This document shows positions 1 through 10,669 of a stretch of DNA of 64,000 bases, one piece after another. The notes under the pieces are model-generated. The model saw only the letters and a program-made list of their open reading frames with translations. It made no database searches and was not told the origin of the DNA. The DNA comes from Auricularia sp. M13 (taxonomy: Eukaryota; Basidiomycota; Agaricomycetes; Auriculariales; Auriculariaceae). The stretch's first letter is position 1, and each line of letters begins with the position of its first letter. Made by a program: the position numbers and the translations under genes. The stretch spans positions 156,982 through 220,981 of the forward strand of contig JAXOIZ010000013.1 of assembly GCA_037042915.1 (NCBI GenBank), given 5' to 3'.

Positions 1-254
1 GACTATGAATGTACGTCTCTCGTTCGCATTCGACGTTCACGCCGTACATGCTCACGAGCTTGGCGTAGCTGAAGCCGATTGAGATCATTGATTCGCCCGC
101 GACCAGCCAGGTCATCGCCCATGTACGCATGCGAGCCTGCGGCTGTCCAGACGGCTGACAATCGTAGGCCAAGGTCGTCGATACCTTCGCGAAAGACGGC
201 AAGACCCCGTTGTACGCACTGCTATACTCATCGCGTTATCATATGAGAAGCTGA

Positions 255-401
255 ATCTGGGACAGCGCGAACGAATACATCTTTATCTTCAAGATTGCCG
301 ATGGGAAAATCGCGGGAGGGAAGGAATTCGTCGACAGCAAGTTCATTTCAGACTTCTTTGCTGCTACTGCTGCTGCCGCCGCCGCAGGCAAACAGGCTTG
401 A
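255..401 (+). pseudogene. SnoaL-like (NTF2 fold) C-terminal fragment
   Basis: An open frame of 48 codons on the plus strand ends at a TGA at 399-401. It contains NEYIFIFKIADGKI followed by EFVDSKFISDFFA, which resembles the last beta strands of SnoaL-like/ketosteroid-isomerase-type proteins (aromatic-rich strand, DGKI turn, EFVDS strand). It then runs into an alanine-rich tail. A TGA lies immediately upstream in frame and no acceptor site could bypass it, so I cannot extend the gene to the left. It is either a decayed 3' end or a gene whose upstream exons I cannot see. The overlapping minus strand at about 1-200 also has a protein-like open frame that leaves the window, and I could not decide between them. 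The family call rests on a short motif only. Confidence 0.3.
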
Positions 402-891
402 CTTCCCGTAAATTGCAATGTATTACTGCCTGCTCGTGGGAAAGAATGACCTTTTGCTTGATCCTCGATTCGGAGAGTCGCCGTGGCTGCGCCAAGGAAT
501 TACGGCGCACTCTCGCGACAGCCTCAGCGCCAGAATATCTCGGACGGGGTTGCAGCCGGGACAGCATCGCGCCGCGGGCGACGTTTGGGCGCAGGAGAAT
601 GTCGAGATTGATGCAGAATCAAACCGTGGCATGAGATTAAGCGTCTCCCGTTTGCCGTGCAAACGGATACTGAGCAGTTATGTAGGGAGCACGTGCAACA
701 AGTTGCACAAATGGGCGTAGTCGGTCGCAGGCACATGAGCACGCCATACTGAGAGTAGCCTCGCAGGCGCAATCAAGCGGAAGGTAAGTATGCAACCATC
801 CACCGTATATGACCTCAATGATACACGCAACGAAGTGTGGTCTCCATGAAGGAGCGAGAAAAAGGTCCAGTTTCGAGCGCAAGTGACGGTC

Positions 892-2276
892 CTATGTAAC
901 GAGCTTCCATCGACCTCCCTCGTCGCTGTCCAGAAGTTCCCTAATCTCCTCCATTGGTCCGATGGGTGGATCAATCGCGACCTCAATCGTGCGGTGGACG
1001 TCACAAGTGATACTCCGCAGAATGAGGAGGACGAAGGGCACGAGAGGCCGCTCTATTGTTCCGAGATCACAGAACTCCACGCGCCTAAGCCCAGGCAACA
1101 CCAGCGCGTGAAGGGTAGGCAGGGCCTCGTCACTTTCGGATGAAGCATCCCACTCCCAATCGTCGCGGATTCGCAGCGTCTGGCACGCGCGCGGGGGATG
1201 AGTGGCAAAGTCCGCGGCGAGCTCATCCCAAGAGTCCACACAAATCGCGATGTCGTGCACCGTGTCCTGGGCGCCGTGATGGTCCGCGAGAAGGCGCCAG
1301 ACGTGTACAGAGGACAGCGTCCAGTTCCGCACCCAGATGGTAAAGGTGCGTTCGCGACCAACGGCATCCTGCAACGTAAGCCACTGCTCTTTCGCCCGGT
1401 CCAACAGAATGAGGGGGGTGCCGTTCCACGGAGTAGTAATGTGCAGAGCTGTTGGATTTCCTGAGCGTCATGTGTGGGGTCCACACTAGTCAACACTTTT
1501 ACTATCCGCGGTGAAGACCTCCGGTCTATAGCAACATTGAGCAAGTTGATGATCTGGGCATATGAAAGGTGCAAGTCCAGAGTTTGTAACATTCTGAGCG
1601 GTGTGATATGCGAGAACGGCGCTGCAGATGGCAGCAGCCTGGGCGTCCACCGCGGGCGGTAAGCGAAGTGCACCAGATTGGGACAGAGCGAGAGCACGGG
1701 CCTCAGACTTTCATACCCAATCCCCCCGCCGCGATTAATGGTAACGCTTGTAATGCTGGGGGAGAGTAGTCCGTCAATGCGCCTGAGGGTCACTTTGTCG
1801 AGGTCGAGCACGCGCAAGGCTGGAGCCGCGAGGCGAAGCTCCCCACCAGGTACGCTGAGGTCGCGAATGCGCAACGCATCGAGAGCGCTAAATTCGAAAT
1901 TTAGTATCAGAAGAGTGTCGAGCGCCGTTTCCGCCACTTCCAGGACGCGTATGCGGGCGGTATAGGGGACCAGTATCTCGGCCAGTCGAGAGGTTTCCTC
2001 CCGAGAGAATGGGCCGGTTATCACAACGTCAAGCAGCGCACGTGAACCCGACCGCGCGAGGACCACGGGAAGGCGCTGGAAATCAAATCTGAGCTGGAAT
2101 ACATGCGAGGCTTTCGAGAGCTCAAAGCGCGTCCAAAGCACTCGCGAGTTGAGCGCAATGGCACGCCAGCGCGCAGATACCTGGCTCACGGCGAACTTGG
2201 CGCCAATATTAGAGCCAGACGAAAGACAGAAGAGCTCGCAGAGCAGGTCGTCGGGCAGTTTCTCGATGGCAGCCAT
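892..2276 (-). pseudogene. F-box protein gene with a frameshift in a C run
   Basis: The start is ATG at 2276 (MAAIEKLPDDLL), chosen because the same Met-Ala-Ala-Ile/Leu-Pro-Asp-Asp start recurs in the paralogues at 29970 and 35499. The N-terminus is an F-box (LPDDLLCELFCL, then QVSARWRAIALNSRVLW), which would bind Skp1 in an SCF ubiquitin ligase. About 400 residues of leucine-rich, LRR-like sequence follow. The frame is broken near 1410-1416 in a run of six C on the coding strand. Downstream the homologous sequence continues in another frame to a stop at 892, ending in the family signature ...EIRELLDSDEGGRWKLVT. The paralogue at 26612 has a shorter C run at the same point, consistent with a two-base expansion here. 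It could be a young pseudogene or a homopolymer consensus error. No intron fits the site. Confidence 0.72.
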
Positions 2277-2401
2277 GTCGATGAAGGGAGGAAGAGACAA
2301 GGAGCGGGTGCACAGCCTCAGCGGTCCGCGCCGTTTGTAGCCGAAAATGGGCTGCAAGGGGTCACCACATTTAAAATTATGGATATTACGTCGTTTTTTC
2401 T

Positions 2402-2817
2402 TGTAAGCCCTCTGAGCCAGGACTAACTAACTGATTTGCTTCCGGACTTCCTGATTTGGCATATCCGGATCTATATCCTGACAGATCCGGACCTGAAGGA
2501 CTCAATCCCGAGGCTGAGGTCAGTAAACTATAATGTTCAGGTGCTTGGCTGGGCCCCTGCGTGAGTTTCTGCTCACAGGAGTATCTCAAACTCCTGCCTG
2601 CACTTCTAAGTGTCTTAATTTCGCTGATTTTCAGCTCAAATATTTTTTTGGTAAGGGGCCCACCGGCTGGACTAACTAACCAACATGATATCCCGGAAGC
2701 AAAATGTGAAGACCCCTTGATGGGCTGGAAAAGAAAATTGCGCTCGCAGACGATTCTTTTGTACTCATTCCGCAAGAGACACGTGCCGCCACGTGAGCGG
2801 TCAGTTTTATCTGTAAA
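2402..2817. other. Gene-free interval with a short direct repeat
   Basis: No coding sequence is supported here. The motif GACTAACTAAC occurs at about 2422 and again at about 2672, each about 20 bases after a GTAAG. Around 2450-2500 there is an imperfect palindrome built on ATCCGGATC/GATCCGGA. This may be the remains of a small non-coding element next to the gag-only retrotransposon, but I cannot assign it to a family. Confidence 0.25.
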
Positions 2818-2822
2818 TTGTC

Positions 2823-3028
2823 TGTTGGAATGCCGTCCGGACGAGGCACTCGAGTCCGAGTCGTAGTAGCAGGAGACCCCGGCAAACGCGCGGGGATGTC
2901 GCATTGCACACGGTGAGAGATAAATACAAAACGGCCGCCAAGATAAGCTGCGGCCAGACATGTGCAATGCCCGGTGTGATGCGGCATGGCAGGCACGTCG
3001 GATTGCCCATGAATCAAGAATTTCTACA
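2823..3028 (-). repeat. 3' LTR of the gag-only element
   Basis: This 206 bp copy matches 4051-4256 except for about one substitution. Because the element is on the minus strand, it is the 3' LTR. It carries TGTAGAAATT at its start and CATTCCAACA at its end in element orientation. The polypurine tract lies directly next to it at 3029-3040. Confidence 0.85.
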
Positions 3029-3103
3029 CACCCCCACAATCTGAGCGTGCATGCAAGTAAGAATCCCAAACAAAAGAAATGATACCGATACACCCCCACA
3101 AGC

Positions 3104-3949
3104 CTAAAAGGCCTCATCGGAGGACCAAGCGTCGCCGATCTCCTCTGCAATGGCGGCCGTACCTGAGGATGGGCGGAATTTTGACTTCGCCCAGAGCTCG
3201 AATGCCTTCTTGAGCGGGCAGTCGACCTTGTAGTGGCCCTTCTCGTCGCAGAAGTGGCACGTGATCTCGGAGACGGGACGCGGAGCAGTGGAGCGCGAGC
3301 GAGCGGGAGTGACAGCGAGTGCGGCATCAAAGTTGTCGACGGGCTCCTCGACGGGAGTGGGCTGCTGACGAGTCTCCTCGTTGAGCAAGCGCGTAACGAC
3401 GTGCTCGAAAGTGAGCTGATCGGCAGGAGTGGCGTCGAAATTAATAATGACGGGGTCGTACGAAGCGGGGAGACCGAGCGTAGCGGCGAGAATCTTGTCC
3501 TGCTCAGCGACAACGATGCCCGCCTCCTCCATGCGGAAGGCTTGCGCTTGGATGTCGCCAATCCAGGCGCGCATGGACTGCTGGGGCATCTTCTTGGCGG
3601 TGAGGAAACGGCGGCGGAGAGCGAGGCTCGTTGCAAAGCCGCGGGACTGGTGCACGCGCTTCAGAGACTTCCAGATTTCGTACGGGTCTCGGGCACGCAT
3701 GTGCGCGAGCTGGGAGTCCTCGACGTGCAGGAGGAACTCGCTTCGGGCTTCTTCAAGCTTCGAATTTGGGCGTGCGGCAAGTTTCGTCTTCAGATCGGCA
3801 TCGGGGTCGGAGGCACTGGCGTCGGGCTGGACATCGACAACGGACCATAAGCCTTTTCGAATGAGCAGGGCCTCCATCTTCATCGACCAGGAGACCCAGT
3901 TCTCGTCGTTCAGGGGGGCAAGCGAGATACGGACGCTGTCAGTCGTCAT
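3104..3949 (-). CDS. gag: Copia-type Gag polyprotein with zinc knuckle
   Basis: The start is ATG at 3949 (MTTDSVRISLAPLNDENW); the frame is open nine codons further upstream, but this start gives the normal Gag N-terminus. The N-terminal part (NDENWVSWSMKMEALL) matches the DUF4219 region, followed by the UBN2-like capsid (YEIWKSLKRVH, LRRRFLTAKKM, ILAATLGLPASYDPVI). Near the C-terminus a zinc knuckle C-H-F-C-D-E-K-G-H-Y-K-V-D-C fits CX2CX4HX4C and would bind the packaged RNA. The protein is about 281 residues, so this is a complete Gag with no pol fusion. It would assemble virus-like particles in the cytoplasm. The frame has no breaks, in keeping with recent insertion. Confidence 0.85.
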   Translation of the reverse strand: MTTDSVRISLAPLNDENWVSWSMKMEALLIRKGLWSVVDVQPDASASDPDADLKTKLAARPNSKLEEARSEFLLHVEDSQLAHMRARDPYEIWKSLKRVHQSRGFATSLALRRRFLTAKKMPQQSMRAWIGDIQAQAFRMEEAGIVVAEQDKILAATLGLPASYDPVIINFDATPADQLTFEHVVTRLLNEETRQQPTPVEEPVDNFDAALAVTPARSRSTAPRPVSEITCHFCDEKGHYKVDCPLKKAFELWAKSKFRPSSGTAAIAEEIGDAWSSDEAF

Positions 3950-4050
3950 CGTCGGCAGCAGCGGGCAAGACAGCAATCAGCGGGTTCAGTTCGGCAGGTT
4001 CGGCGGGTTCGGCAGTTCGGCGGCGACGACAGGGGTATGCTGCGCGTTTG

Positions 4051-4256
4051 TGTTGGAATGCCGTCCGGACGAGGCACTCGAGTCCGAGTCGTAGTAGCAG
4101 GAGACCCCGGCAAACGCGCGGGGATGTCGCATTGCACACGGTGAGAGATAAATACAAAACGGCCGCCTAGATAAGCTGCGGCCAGACATGTGCAATGCCC
4201 GGTGTGATGCGGCATGGCAGGCACGTCGGATTGCCCATGAATCAAGAATTTCTACA
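4051..4256 (-). repeat. 5' LTR of the gag-only element
   Basis: This is the 206 bp partner of 2823-3028, upstream of Gag in element orientation, so it is expected to hold the promoter. The outer flank TTGTC at 4257-4261 completes the target-site duplication. I could not identify a convincing primer-binding site next to it. Confidence 0.85.
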
Positions 4257-4261
4257 TTGTC

Positions 4262-5336
4262 GCGAGCCTGAATTGAGCATTGAGAATGTCTTTGAGAATG
4301 CAATGACTGACCTTACCTCACTCACGAGCATGAGTAGTTCGTGGAGCCTGTCCGCGTATAGGCGCCATTGCCATATGCATCCTTCCACGGTGAGAAGTAC
4401 GAACATGAGCTCGTCAGATGGGGAGTAAAACGTGAAATATGTCGCAGCGCAGCTCATCTGATAGAGTCTACTGGACTACAAACTGCAAACTGCGCGCGTC
4501 GTGACATTCCCAACTCGATGACGCGCAGCTCTGAGACAATTGGAGCCTCTGAGCTGACCGAATTCGTCTGAGCAGCGGCCAGCCTGCGAGGTGTCCGACT
4601 GAGAGATCGTCGAGCTCGACGGTTGTATAGGCCGTCCTAGGCCTGAGAATAGCCACGCCCCTCGAGTGCTGGTACGGACATCGATATTCCTCGGTGAGAC
4701 ATGCAGAAACTCGCTTTAAGTGCATGTCGACTGTCGAGGTCGAAGCTTTCACCGACAAAGCGCGGAAACGAATATCATGAACTCGAGCGAGCGTCCTGAG
4801 AGCATATCATCGATGAATCCGCAAAAGTCTAAAGTCAAGCCCAAACTGCCAGTGAGACTCTCCGCAATATAGTTCCAGTATCAAATGGAATAGGCGTAGC
4901 ACACTCAATCAACCGAGTTTCGCGGGCCGAGAGAGAGCTAGGGGGACGTGTGGGCGGCGCGCCGGTGGTAAAGGCAGGGCCTCGCGAGCCAGTGGGAAAC
5001 ACGGTGAGACTGATAAGCCAGGGCGGCGAGCGCTAATGCTTCGCGGGCGGGGTCATCGTTTGATCGTACAACTCATACATACTGCATGTCCGCGTCACCG
5101 TCTGATCAAGTATCGCGCCAGCAGAACATCATGACGAGAGCGCACACTGGCAGAAATCAAACCAATCAATTTGATTATACGCCCACCACGCCAGCGACAC
5201 AAACTCAAAGCGGATGGCGGAGAGGAGGGGAGGGGGGGGGTCTCTATCCGAGTCCTTTTACCAAGAATCGCGCATCACCAAAGCCAATCGCATCTACCGT
5301 ACCGTACCCACAGTTCAGCTCCATCCCACCCCGACC
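4262..5336. other. Intergenic, no gene seen
   Basis: Only short frames without protein-like character are present. The interval separates the retrotransposon from the 3' end of the cyclophilin gene. G-rich and A-rich tracts lie near 5220-5290. Confidence 0.4.
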
Positions 5337-8300
5337 TCACGGCGTGACGCCGCTCGCAGCAATAACCACGCGCGCCTTGGGGCTGCCCGAGTCCGCGCCG
5401 AGGCCCTCGAGGCGGCGGACGAGCTCCATGCCCTCGACGACCTCGCCGAAGACGACGTGGCGGTTGTCGAGCCAGGCCGTCGGCGCGAACGTGATGAAGA
5501 ACTGGGACGCGGGTCAGCATTTAGCATTTGGGTATGCACACTTGGAGGCGTTGCAGTGCGGCAGCAGTGGAGGCGTGATGGATAAGGAACCCAGTTGCTG
5601 GGGAGGACGACGGGACGAGGAGAGTGGCGCACAGAATCTCACCTGCGACCCATTCGTATTCTTCCCCGCATTCGCCATACTCAACAGCCCGGGCTTGCTA
5701 TGCGGGATGGCAAAGTTCTCATCTGCAAGAGTTCAAAATCAAATCAGCGCAAGGTTCGATCCGACCGATGCGGGTTATGGAAGGAAAGGAGTATCGTCGG
5801 TCAAGAAGCAGCAAACGAAGTAAGGGGGGGGGGGGGGCAGCACACGGAGCGATCAAGTCAAGTGCAAGAGAGCATCGCCCAGGCCGAAGGTTCACTATCC
5901 AGCGTGATCCGCCAAACAACGCGGAAAGCGCGTGAGCGTCCGCACACCGACGGCCGGGTCTGGAGAATGCGTAATAAACGCGCAGGGTGCGACGACCGGG
6001 GCTATGTGAAGGGCGGCGAGGCGACAGGGTAGCGGCACGTGCGAAGGGATGACGGCAGCACGGCGCGCGGTGAAGAGAAAACGCCAGAAGAAACCGAAGA
6101 CGGGGAGACGGAGTGAATCGAGACGTAACAAGTGAAACGTTCGCGGGGCCGGTGGCACGGAAATGAATGTTCGCCCGGCGCACGCGCGAAGGCGAGGAAG
6201 GCGAGTGCAAGGCGCGCGTGACTCTTGTCCCCGCTGTGGTGTGTGGCGAAGACACGGCGGCAGATGGAGGTGGGAGGCGAGCTTGGATGGAGTTGCACGT
6301 GATGGAATGGATGCCTGCGACGGCCAGTCACGGAAATGAAAAGCATCCCCCCGCGCGCGAAGAGTGGGAAGGCGGGCGCGGGCGGCGCAAGTGCAAGCAT
6401 CGCAAAATCTATTCCGCTCTGTGGCGGCGAACTGGAAGACGGCGACGGAGCGAGGGGCCAAATCGGGCCTACTGCAACAGAGGCAAAAAAAAAAAAAACG
6501 CAGCCGCGGACACCGAACGAGCGCGCCAAAACGCAAAAACGGACGGGGCGCTGGTGGATCGCAGGACGAAAGGGATTCGAAGGCGCGACGGTGGAATTAG
6601 AGTGTGGCGAAGGAGCGTGTCAAGGGGTGGAAGAAGCGTCCGGCGAGACACCAGACGAGGCGCGCACACACGGCGGCGGGACGAACGGGGTGACGGCGAG
6701 ACCGAGAAGACGGAGAAGTCGGGTAGGTAATACGAGCAAGGGATGCGAGCGGCTGGACGAAACACGACAATAAGGCGTGGACGGCATGGAAAAACAAGCG
6801 CGGCGGCGCAACTGGACGAAGCGGGAAAACGGCAGCGGCGTAAAGTGGAAAGGGACGGGACGCGGGGACTCGGAAAAAAAAAAATAACATACCAGGGAAC
6901 CGCTCGCCATAGATGCTCTTCCCGCCAGTACCATTATGTCTCGTGAAGTCGCCGCCCTGGGCCATGAACTGCAGCGTAGCGCGCGTCAGCGAACAAACCA
7001 AGTGACAGAGTGGGCGTCGAGTGAGGGCAGCGCAGCATACAGTCGCTCGCGGACTGGACTGGAGCGCGCACATCTCCCATGTCGGGCGGGCGGGCGAGCA
7101 GACGAGCGAGGATGCCTTCCCCGCCTGCTCGGCCCCCATCGGGAGTCGCAGACAGCCAGCGCGCGCGCAGTGACGGCGGCTAGCGAACGAGCGCGCCTTC
7201 CCTCAGCCATCCATCGTGCAGTCCATCCAAACCGCGAATAGGCAGCCAGGCCGCGAGACAACCAGCGAGCTTCGCGTACGCGCCTCAGCCGAGTCTTCCG
7301 AGCCTGCTGAGCAGCGCGGCACAGCGACCATCCGGATGGTGCGAGCGAGCATGCGCGCACTCGTTGACAGCGAGCCTGTTCGTGCTCAGCCGTGCTCCTC
7401 CCAGCCCGCGTGCGCCATGCAGCGGGCAGCGCAGCATAGCGACCGGCGCCCACCCTCGCAGAGCAGCGAGCATGCGCGCGCTCGTTGACAGCGAGCCAGT
7501 TCGTGCTCAGCCATCTCCTCCTCCCAGCCCGCGTGCGCCATCCTCGCAAGTCAGCAGGCAGCGCAGAGCGCCCGTCCGAACGAGCGCGCACGGCAGCGAG
7601 TACGTGGTGAAAGCTGCTTCAACCGGCGCGCGCGATGCAGGGCATAGCGACGAGCGCGCTACCTCCTCCCGTCCTCCTCCCACACCAACACCGCAAACCT
7701 CAAAAAAAGCCCAACCCCAAAGCCCAACCCAAAAAAGCCCAACCCCCACACAAAAAAACCCCCAAAAACTCACATTCGGAATAATACGATGGAACGTGCT
7801 CCCTGCGTACCCGAAGCCGTGCACGCCGGTGGCCAGCTCGCGGAAGTTGCGCGCCGTCTTGGGCACGACGTCGTCGTACAGCCGGAACGTGATGCGCCCC
7901 GCCGGCGCGTTGTTGATAGTGATGTCGAACTAGGGGGAGCGTCAGCGAGCGTGCGGGGCGGGGAAGGCGAGCGTCAGCGAGTGCGAAGGGGAAGGCGGGC
8001 GTTAGCGAGTGCGAAGGGCGGGGAGAGGCGCATGCGGAGGTGCCAGAATGACGCAAATTGCTAGAGGAAGGTGCGGGAATGCGGTAAAGAGAAGATAAAG
8101 CGCAAGGGTGAGTATGCAGATGCGAGAGGAAGGGACGGTGCGTGGTGCATGGGAGAGGGAGACGCCGCGCGGATGAGGGGGCCCGGCGTGGGACTGGCAA
8201 GCGGGACGCAGGACGCGCGGCTGACGGGCTGGCGTTCTGCGCGCTCAGAATGGAGCGTCCGGCTCCAAGCGCAGCCAGACCCGTGCGCGGGCATACTCTG

Positions 8301-9164
8301 GCGAGCGTCGTGAGATAAGGCCACGACTGCTGCCGCTGCAGTCCTCACGCCGGCGCTCGTACGAACCGGGTCCGCGTCCGTGTACTGGATGAAGCAACAC
8401 CGGATAGCGACCCTGCAGCGCTCGCGCTGACCGCTGACAGAATGACGAGCGCAGCGCTCAGCGCCAGCGTTTGCTGGGGCATGGCGACCCTGCTGACGCA
8501 GAGAGCGAACAACGTCGAGCGCGGGGCCAGCGGCAGAGTGCGTGCGTAGACTCATGGAATGGGAGGCGGCTCCGCTGACGCGGTCGCTCGGTCCGCCAGA
8601 ATGAGCTTGCACCGACGCGCGGCAGCTCACAGGCGCGTCAGATGGAGCCCGTGACCGCCCTGGGCCAGACGACGACGCCTGGCGGGCTGACCAGGCTCGC
8701 GCTTTTGCGCCGGCGTGTGCTGACAGCAGCGCTGGCACCCGACGACGCGCTCCGTAGCTCTGCGCCGGGCGTTTGCTGGCGCACGACGACACCGCTGACG
8801 TCGCGCGCGTTGCCTGGGCCAGACCAGCACGGCGCGTAGAGTATGACGCGCAGGGCACCGGCGCGAAGGGCCGAAGTAACCCCTCCAGCGCGTCGCGGCG
8901 TCCCAGAGCAGCAGTCGCGCTCGGGCCTCTGCCAGCAGGGGAAGGGAAAGGAAGACCTCACAGCGGACTCACAAAGACATTCTCCCTGCTCACCGCGTCA
9001 GCGCCCCCATCCCCGTCCGAATCTGGCTGCAGCACGCACTTTTTAGCTACGGTCGAGTTCATCCGGACGCCGAGTCCGAGTCCCGCGACGAGCCCGAGGC
9101 GGGTGGCATAGCGGAACGACGTCGCCGAGGGGCGGAGGAGCGGGCGGACGGCGACGGCGAGCAT
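5337..9164 (-). CDS. Peptidyl-prolyl cis-trans isomerase (cyclophilin), probably mitochondrial
   Basis: Five exons fit in phase: 8973-9164, 7774-7929, 6893-6968, 5643-5722 and 5337-5501. Joins occur at [14 protein letters not shown](D)/EN and SQ/FFI. The core has the cyclophilin catalytic residues (FHRIIPN + FMAQGGDF, then [12 protein letters not shown] with the Trp that contacts cyclosporin A). It would isomerise X-Pro bonds. The N-terminus ([20 protein letters not shown]) is rich in Arg/Ser/Ala without acids, a typical matrix presequence. The first exon may contain a further 54 nt intron (GTGCGTG...GCAG, branch CTGAC). Introns 1-3 are 1043, 805 and about 1170 nt, far longer than usual for such fungi, GC-rich and full of repeats. 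A paralogue lies at 46203-47865 on the other strand. Confidence 0.85.
7345..7585. repeat. Imperfect tandem duplication of about 120 bp inside cyclophilin intron 2
   Basis: The segment beginning GAGCATGCGCGCACTCGTTG at about 7347 recurs at about 7467 with GCGCGCTCG in place of GCGCACTCG. The following CAGCGAGCC...TTCGTGCTCAGCC and CAGCCCGCGTGCGCCAT are shared. It lies wholly in the long intron between exons 2 and 3, so local duplication contributed to intron length. Confidence 0.6.
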
Positions 9165-9927
9165 GGGCGGCGAAAACGAGGAAGAATTAGAAAGGTGAGT
9201 TGCGGGCGGGGCCGGCTGGAAGACGTCGGACGTACGGTAACCGTGTCTTGCGCTCATACTCGTACAGTCTTCAGTCTTCAGTCTACCCGACGCCAGAAAA
9301 GCCCAAGAACAAGGAACAAGAGGAAGGAAGGAAAGCAAGAAGGCGGAGATGCAGATGCGAATGCGGGGGAGTGTGCGGGGGAGTACGTACGTACGCCATC
9401 AACACTCTCTCCAACTTGTCTGCTTTTTATTCATTCCTCTTTCCCTGGCAGGCAGGTTCAAGCGACCTTCCTCCGTTTTTGCCTTCCTTCCCTGCTTACT
9501 TACTTACTTCCTTCTCACTTCTCACTTCTCGCAAACACACACACGCCCTCAGCCCCCGCGCACGGACCTCCACCTCGGCCCGAACTGCATCACCTCGAGG
9601 CGGACATGACTGACATTGACATCTGGATCTGAATGTCATGGTCAAGATTATCTTTACACTTTGACGATGGGCGGACCTCTGAGTCGCCGCTTCGCGTGCC
9701 TGGTCTTCGTCTTCGCGCGAACCCGGCTTCGAAATCGAGATCGAGATTGGGATCTGGGCCGCTTCGATAGCCAGGCTGGACACTGCCTGATACCGATACT
9801 GGCCGATAACTGATACTCTGGTCCCGCGCGCCCTTACGTCCCAAGCCACGCCCCCGCCTGCCTGGTCCGTGCGACGCCTTATCGCGTCTTCGCCGCCCAA
9901 TCCACGCTCCTGCTTCGAATCCTGGAC

Positions 9928-9993
9928 TATTCCTGCCAGTGGGACTCATGCGCGTTGCACTATTCCTGCCAGTGGGACTCATGCGCGTTGCAC
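9928..9993. repeat. 33 bp perfect tandem duplication
   Basis: Two adjacent identical 33 bp units start TATTCCTGCCAGTGGGACTC at 9928 and 9961. No coding function is apparent. Confidence 0.85.
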
Positions 9994-10164
9994 CACGTCT
10001 CTCGAATCGGCTCGAACGGCTCAGGGATCCACGCTACTCTGTATTGCACGCCGAGGTCGTCTGTATACTGCACGCCGGGGTCGTCTGTAAACTGCACGCC
10101 CCGCGCCCTCACCGCCAGTACTAGTGATCCCGGCAATTCGTACCGTCTGGTGCAGAGTTCCTAT

Positions 10165-10360
10165 TCAGTGCCGGAGATACCTCCCGCACCTCTCACAAAT
10201 GCGTATTCACTCCCGGAGATACCTCCCGCACCCCCTTCTCCCAGGGCAGTTCTCCTCGTTCGCCCATTCAGTCCCGGACATACCTCCCGCGCCCTCCTCG
10301 CTCTGGTCGGCCACTCATCCCGGTGCCCAATTCAATCGCGGACATACCTCCCGTGCCCTC
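10165..10360. repeat. Degenerate minisatellite with CGGAGATACCTCCCG core
   Basis: Four spaced copies of CGGA(G/C)ATACCTCCCG occur at about 10171, 10216, 10274 and 10339. The spacers of 40-65 bp begin with a pyrimidine-rich stretch. Confidence 0.6.
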
Positions 10361-10669
10361 CGAGTCTTTGCCAGGCCCGGGCATCCCTCCCGCGCCTTTT
10401 TCGCGTTTGCAACAAAACCGCTCACACGAATTGCCACCGCCTCTGCGTCTCACCACTTCATCCCCCTTTCGCTACTCGTGGACTATAGAGTCTCCGGGCT
10501 GCGTTCAACTTGAAGTTGACTGCGTGCAGACCGTTTCCACTCTGTACATTCACCCCGCGCTCCACTCTCCGCGCCCCGCATGTCAATGCGTTCTCTAAAT
10601 GGCGCACTGGCATCCGGTTGCTCAACGCATGCGCACATATAAACGCGCCCTTGACAGAACTCAGTATCG

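Larger units (their letters stand above)
2823..4256 (-). mobile_element. Non-autonomous gag-only LTR retrotransposon (TR-GAG type, Copia-like)
   Basis: Two 206 bp direct repeats (2823-3028 and 4051-4256) bound the element. In element orientation (minus) each LTR begins TG and ends CA. The five bases on both outer sides are TTGTC (2818-2822 and 4257-4261), a perfect target-site duplication. A polypurine tract (ATTGTGGGGGTG on the minus strand) abuts the 3' LTR at 3029-3040. The only ORF is a Copia-type Gag. No protease, integrase, RT or RNase H is present, and 1.43 kb leaves no room for them. The LTRs differ by about one base (A/T in the GGCCGCC-A/T-AGATAAG stretch), so insertion was recent. 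It must depend on enzymes supplied in trans. Confidence 0.85.

Noticed and set aside
2386-3636. 416-codon minus-strand frame
   Set aside because: It crosses the 3' LTR and overlaps Gag in another frame; composition is Ser/Arg/Pro-rich shadow sequence.
5823-6770. Several 100-200 codon frames on both strands around 5.8-6.8 kb
   Set aside because: They lie inside cyclophilin intron 3, are rich in Arg/Gly or Arg/Pro/Ser as expected from GC-rich skewed DNA, and overlap each other in all frames.
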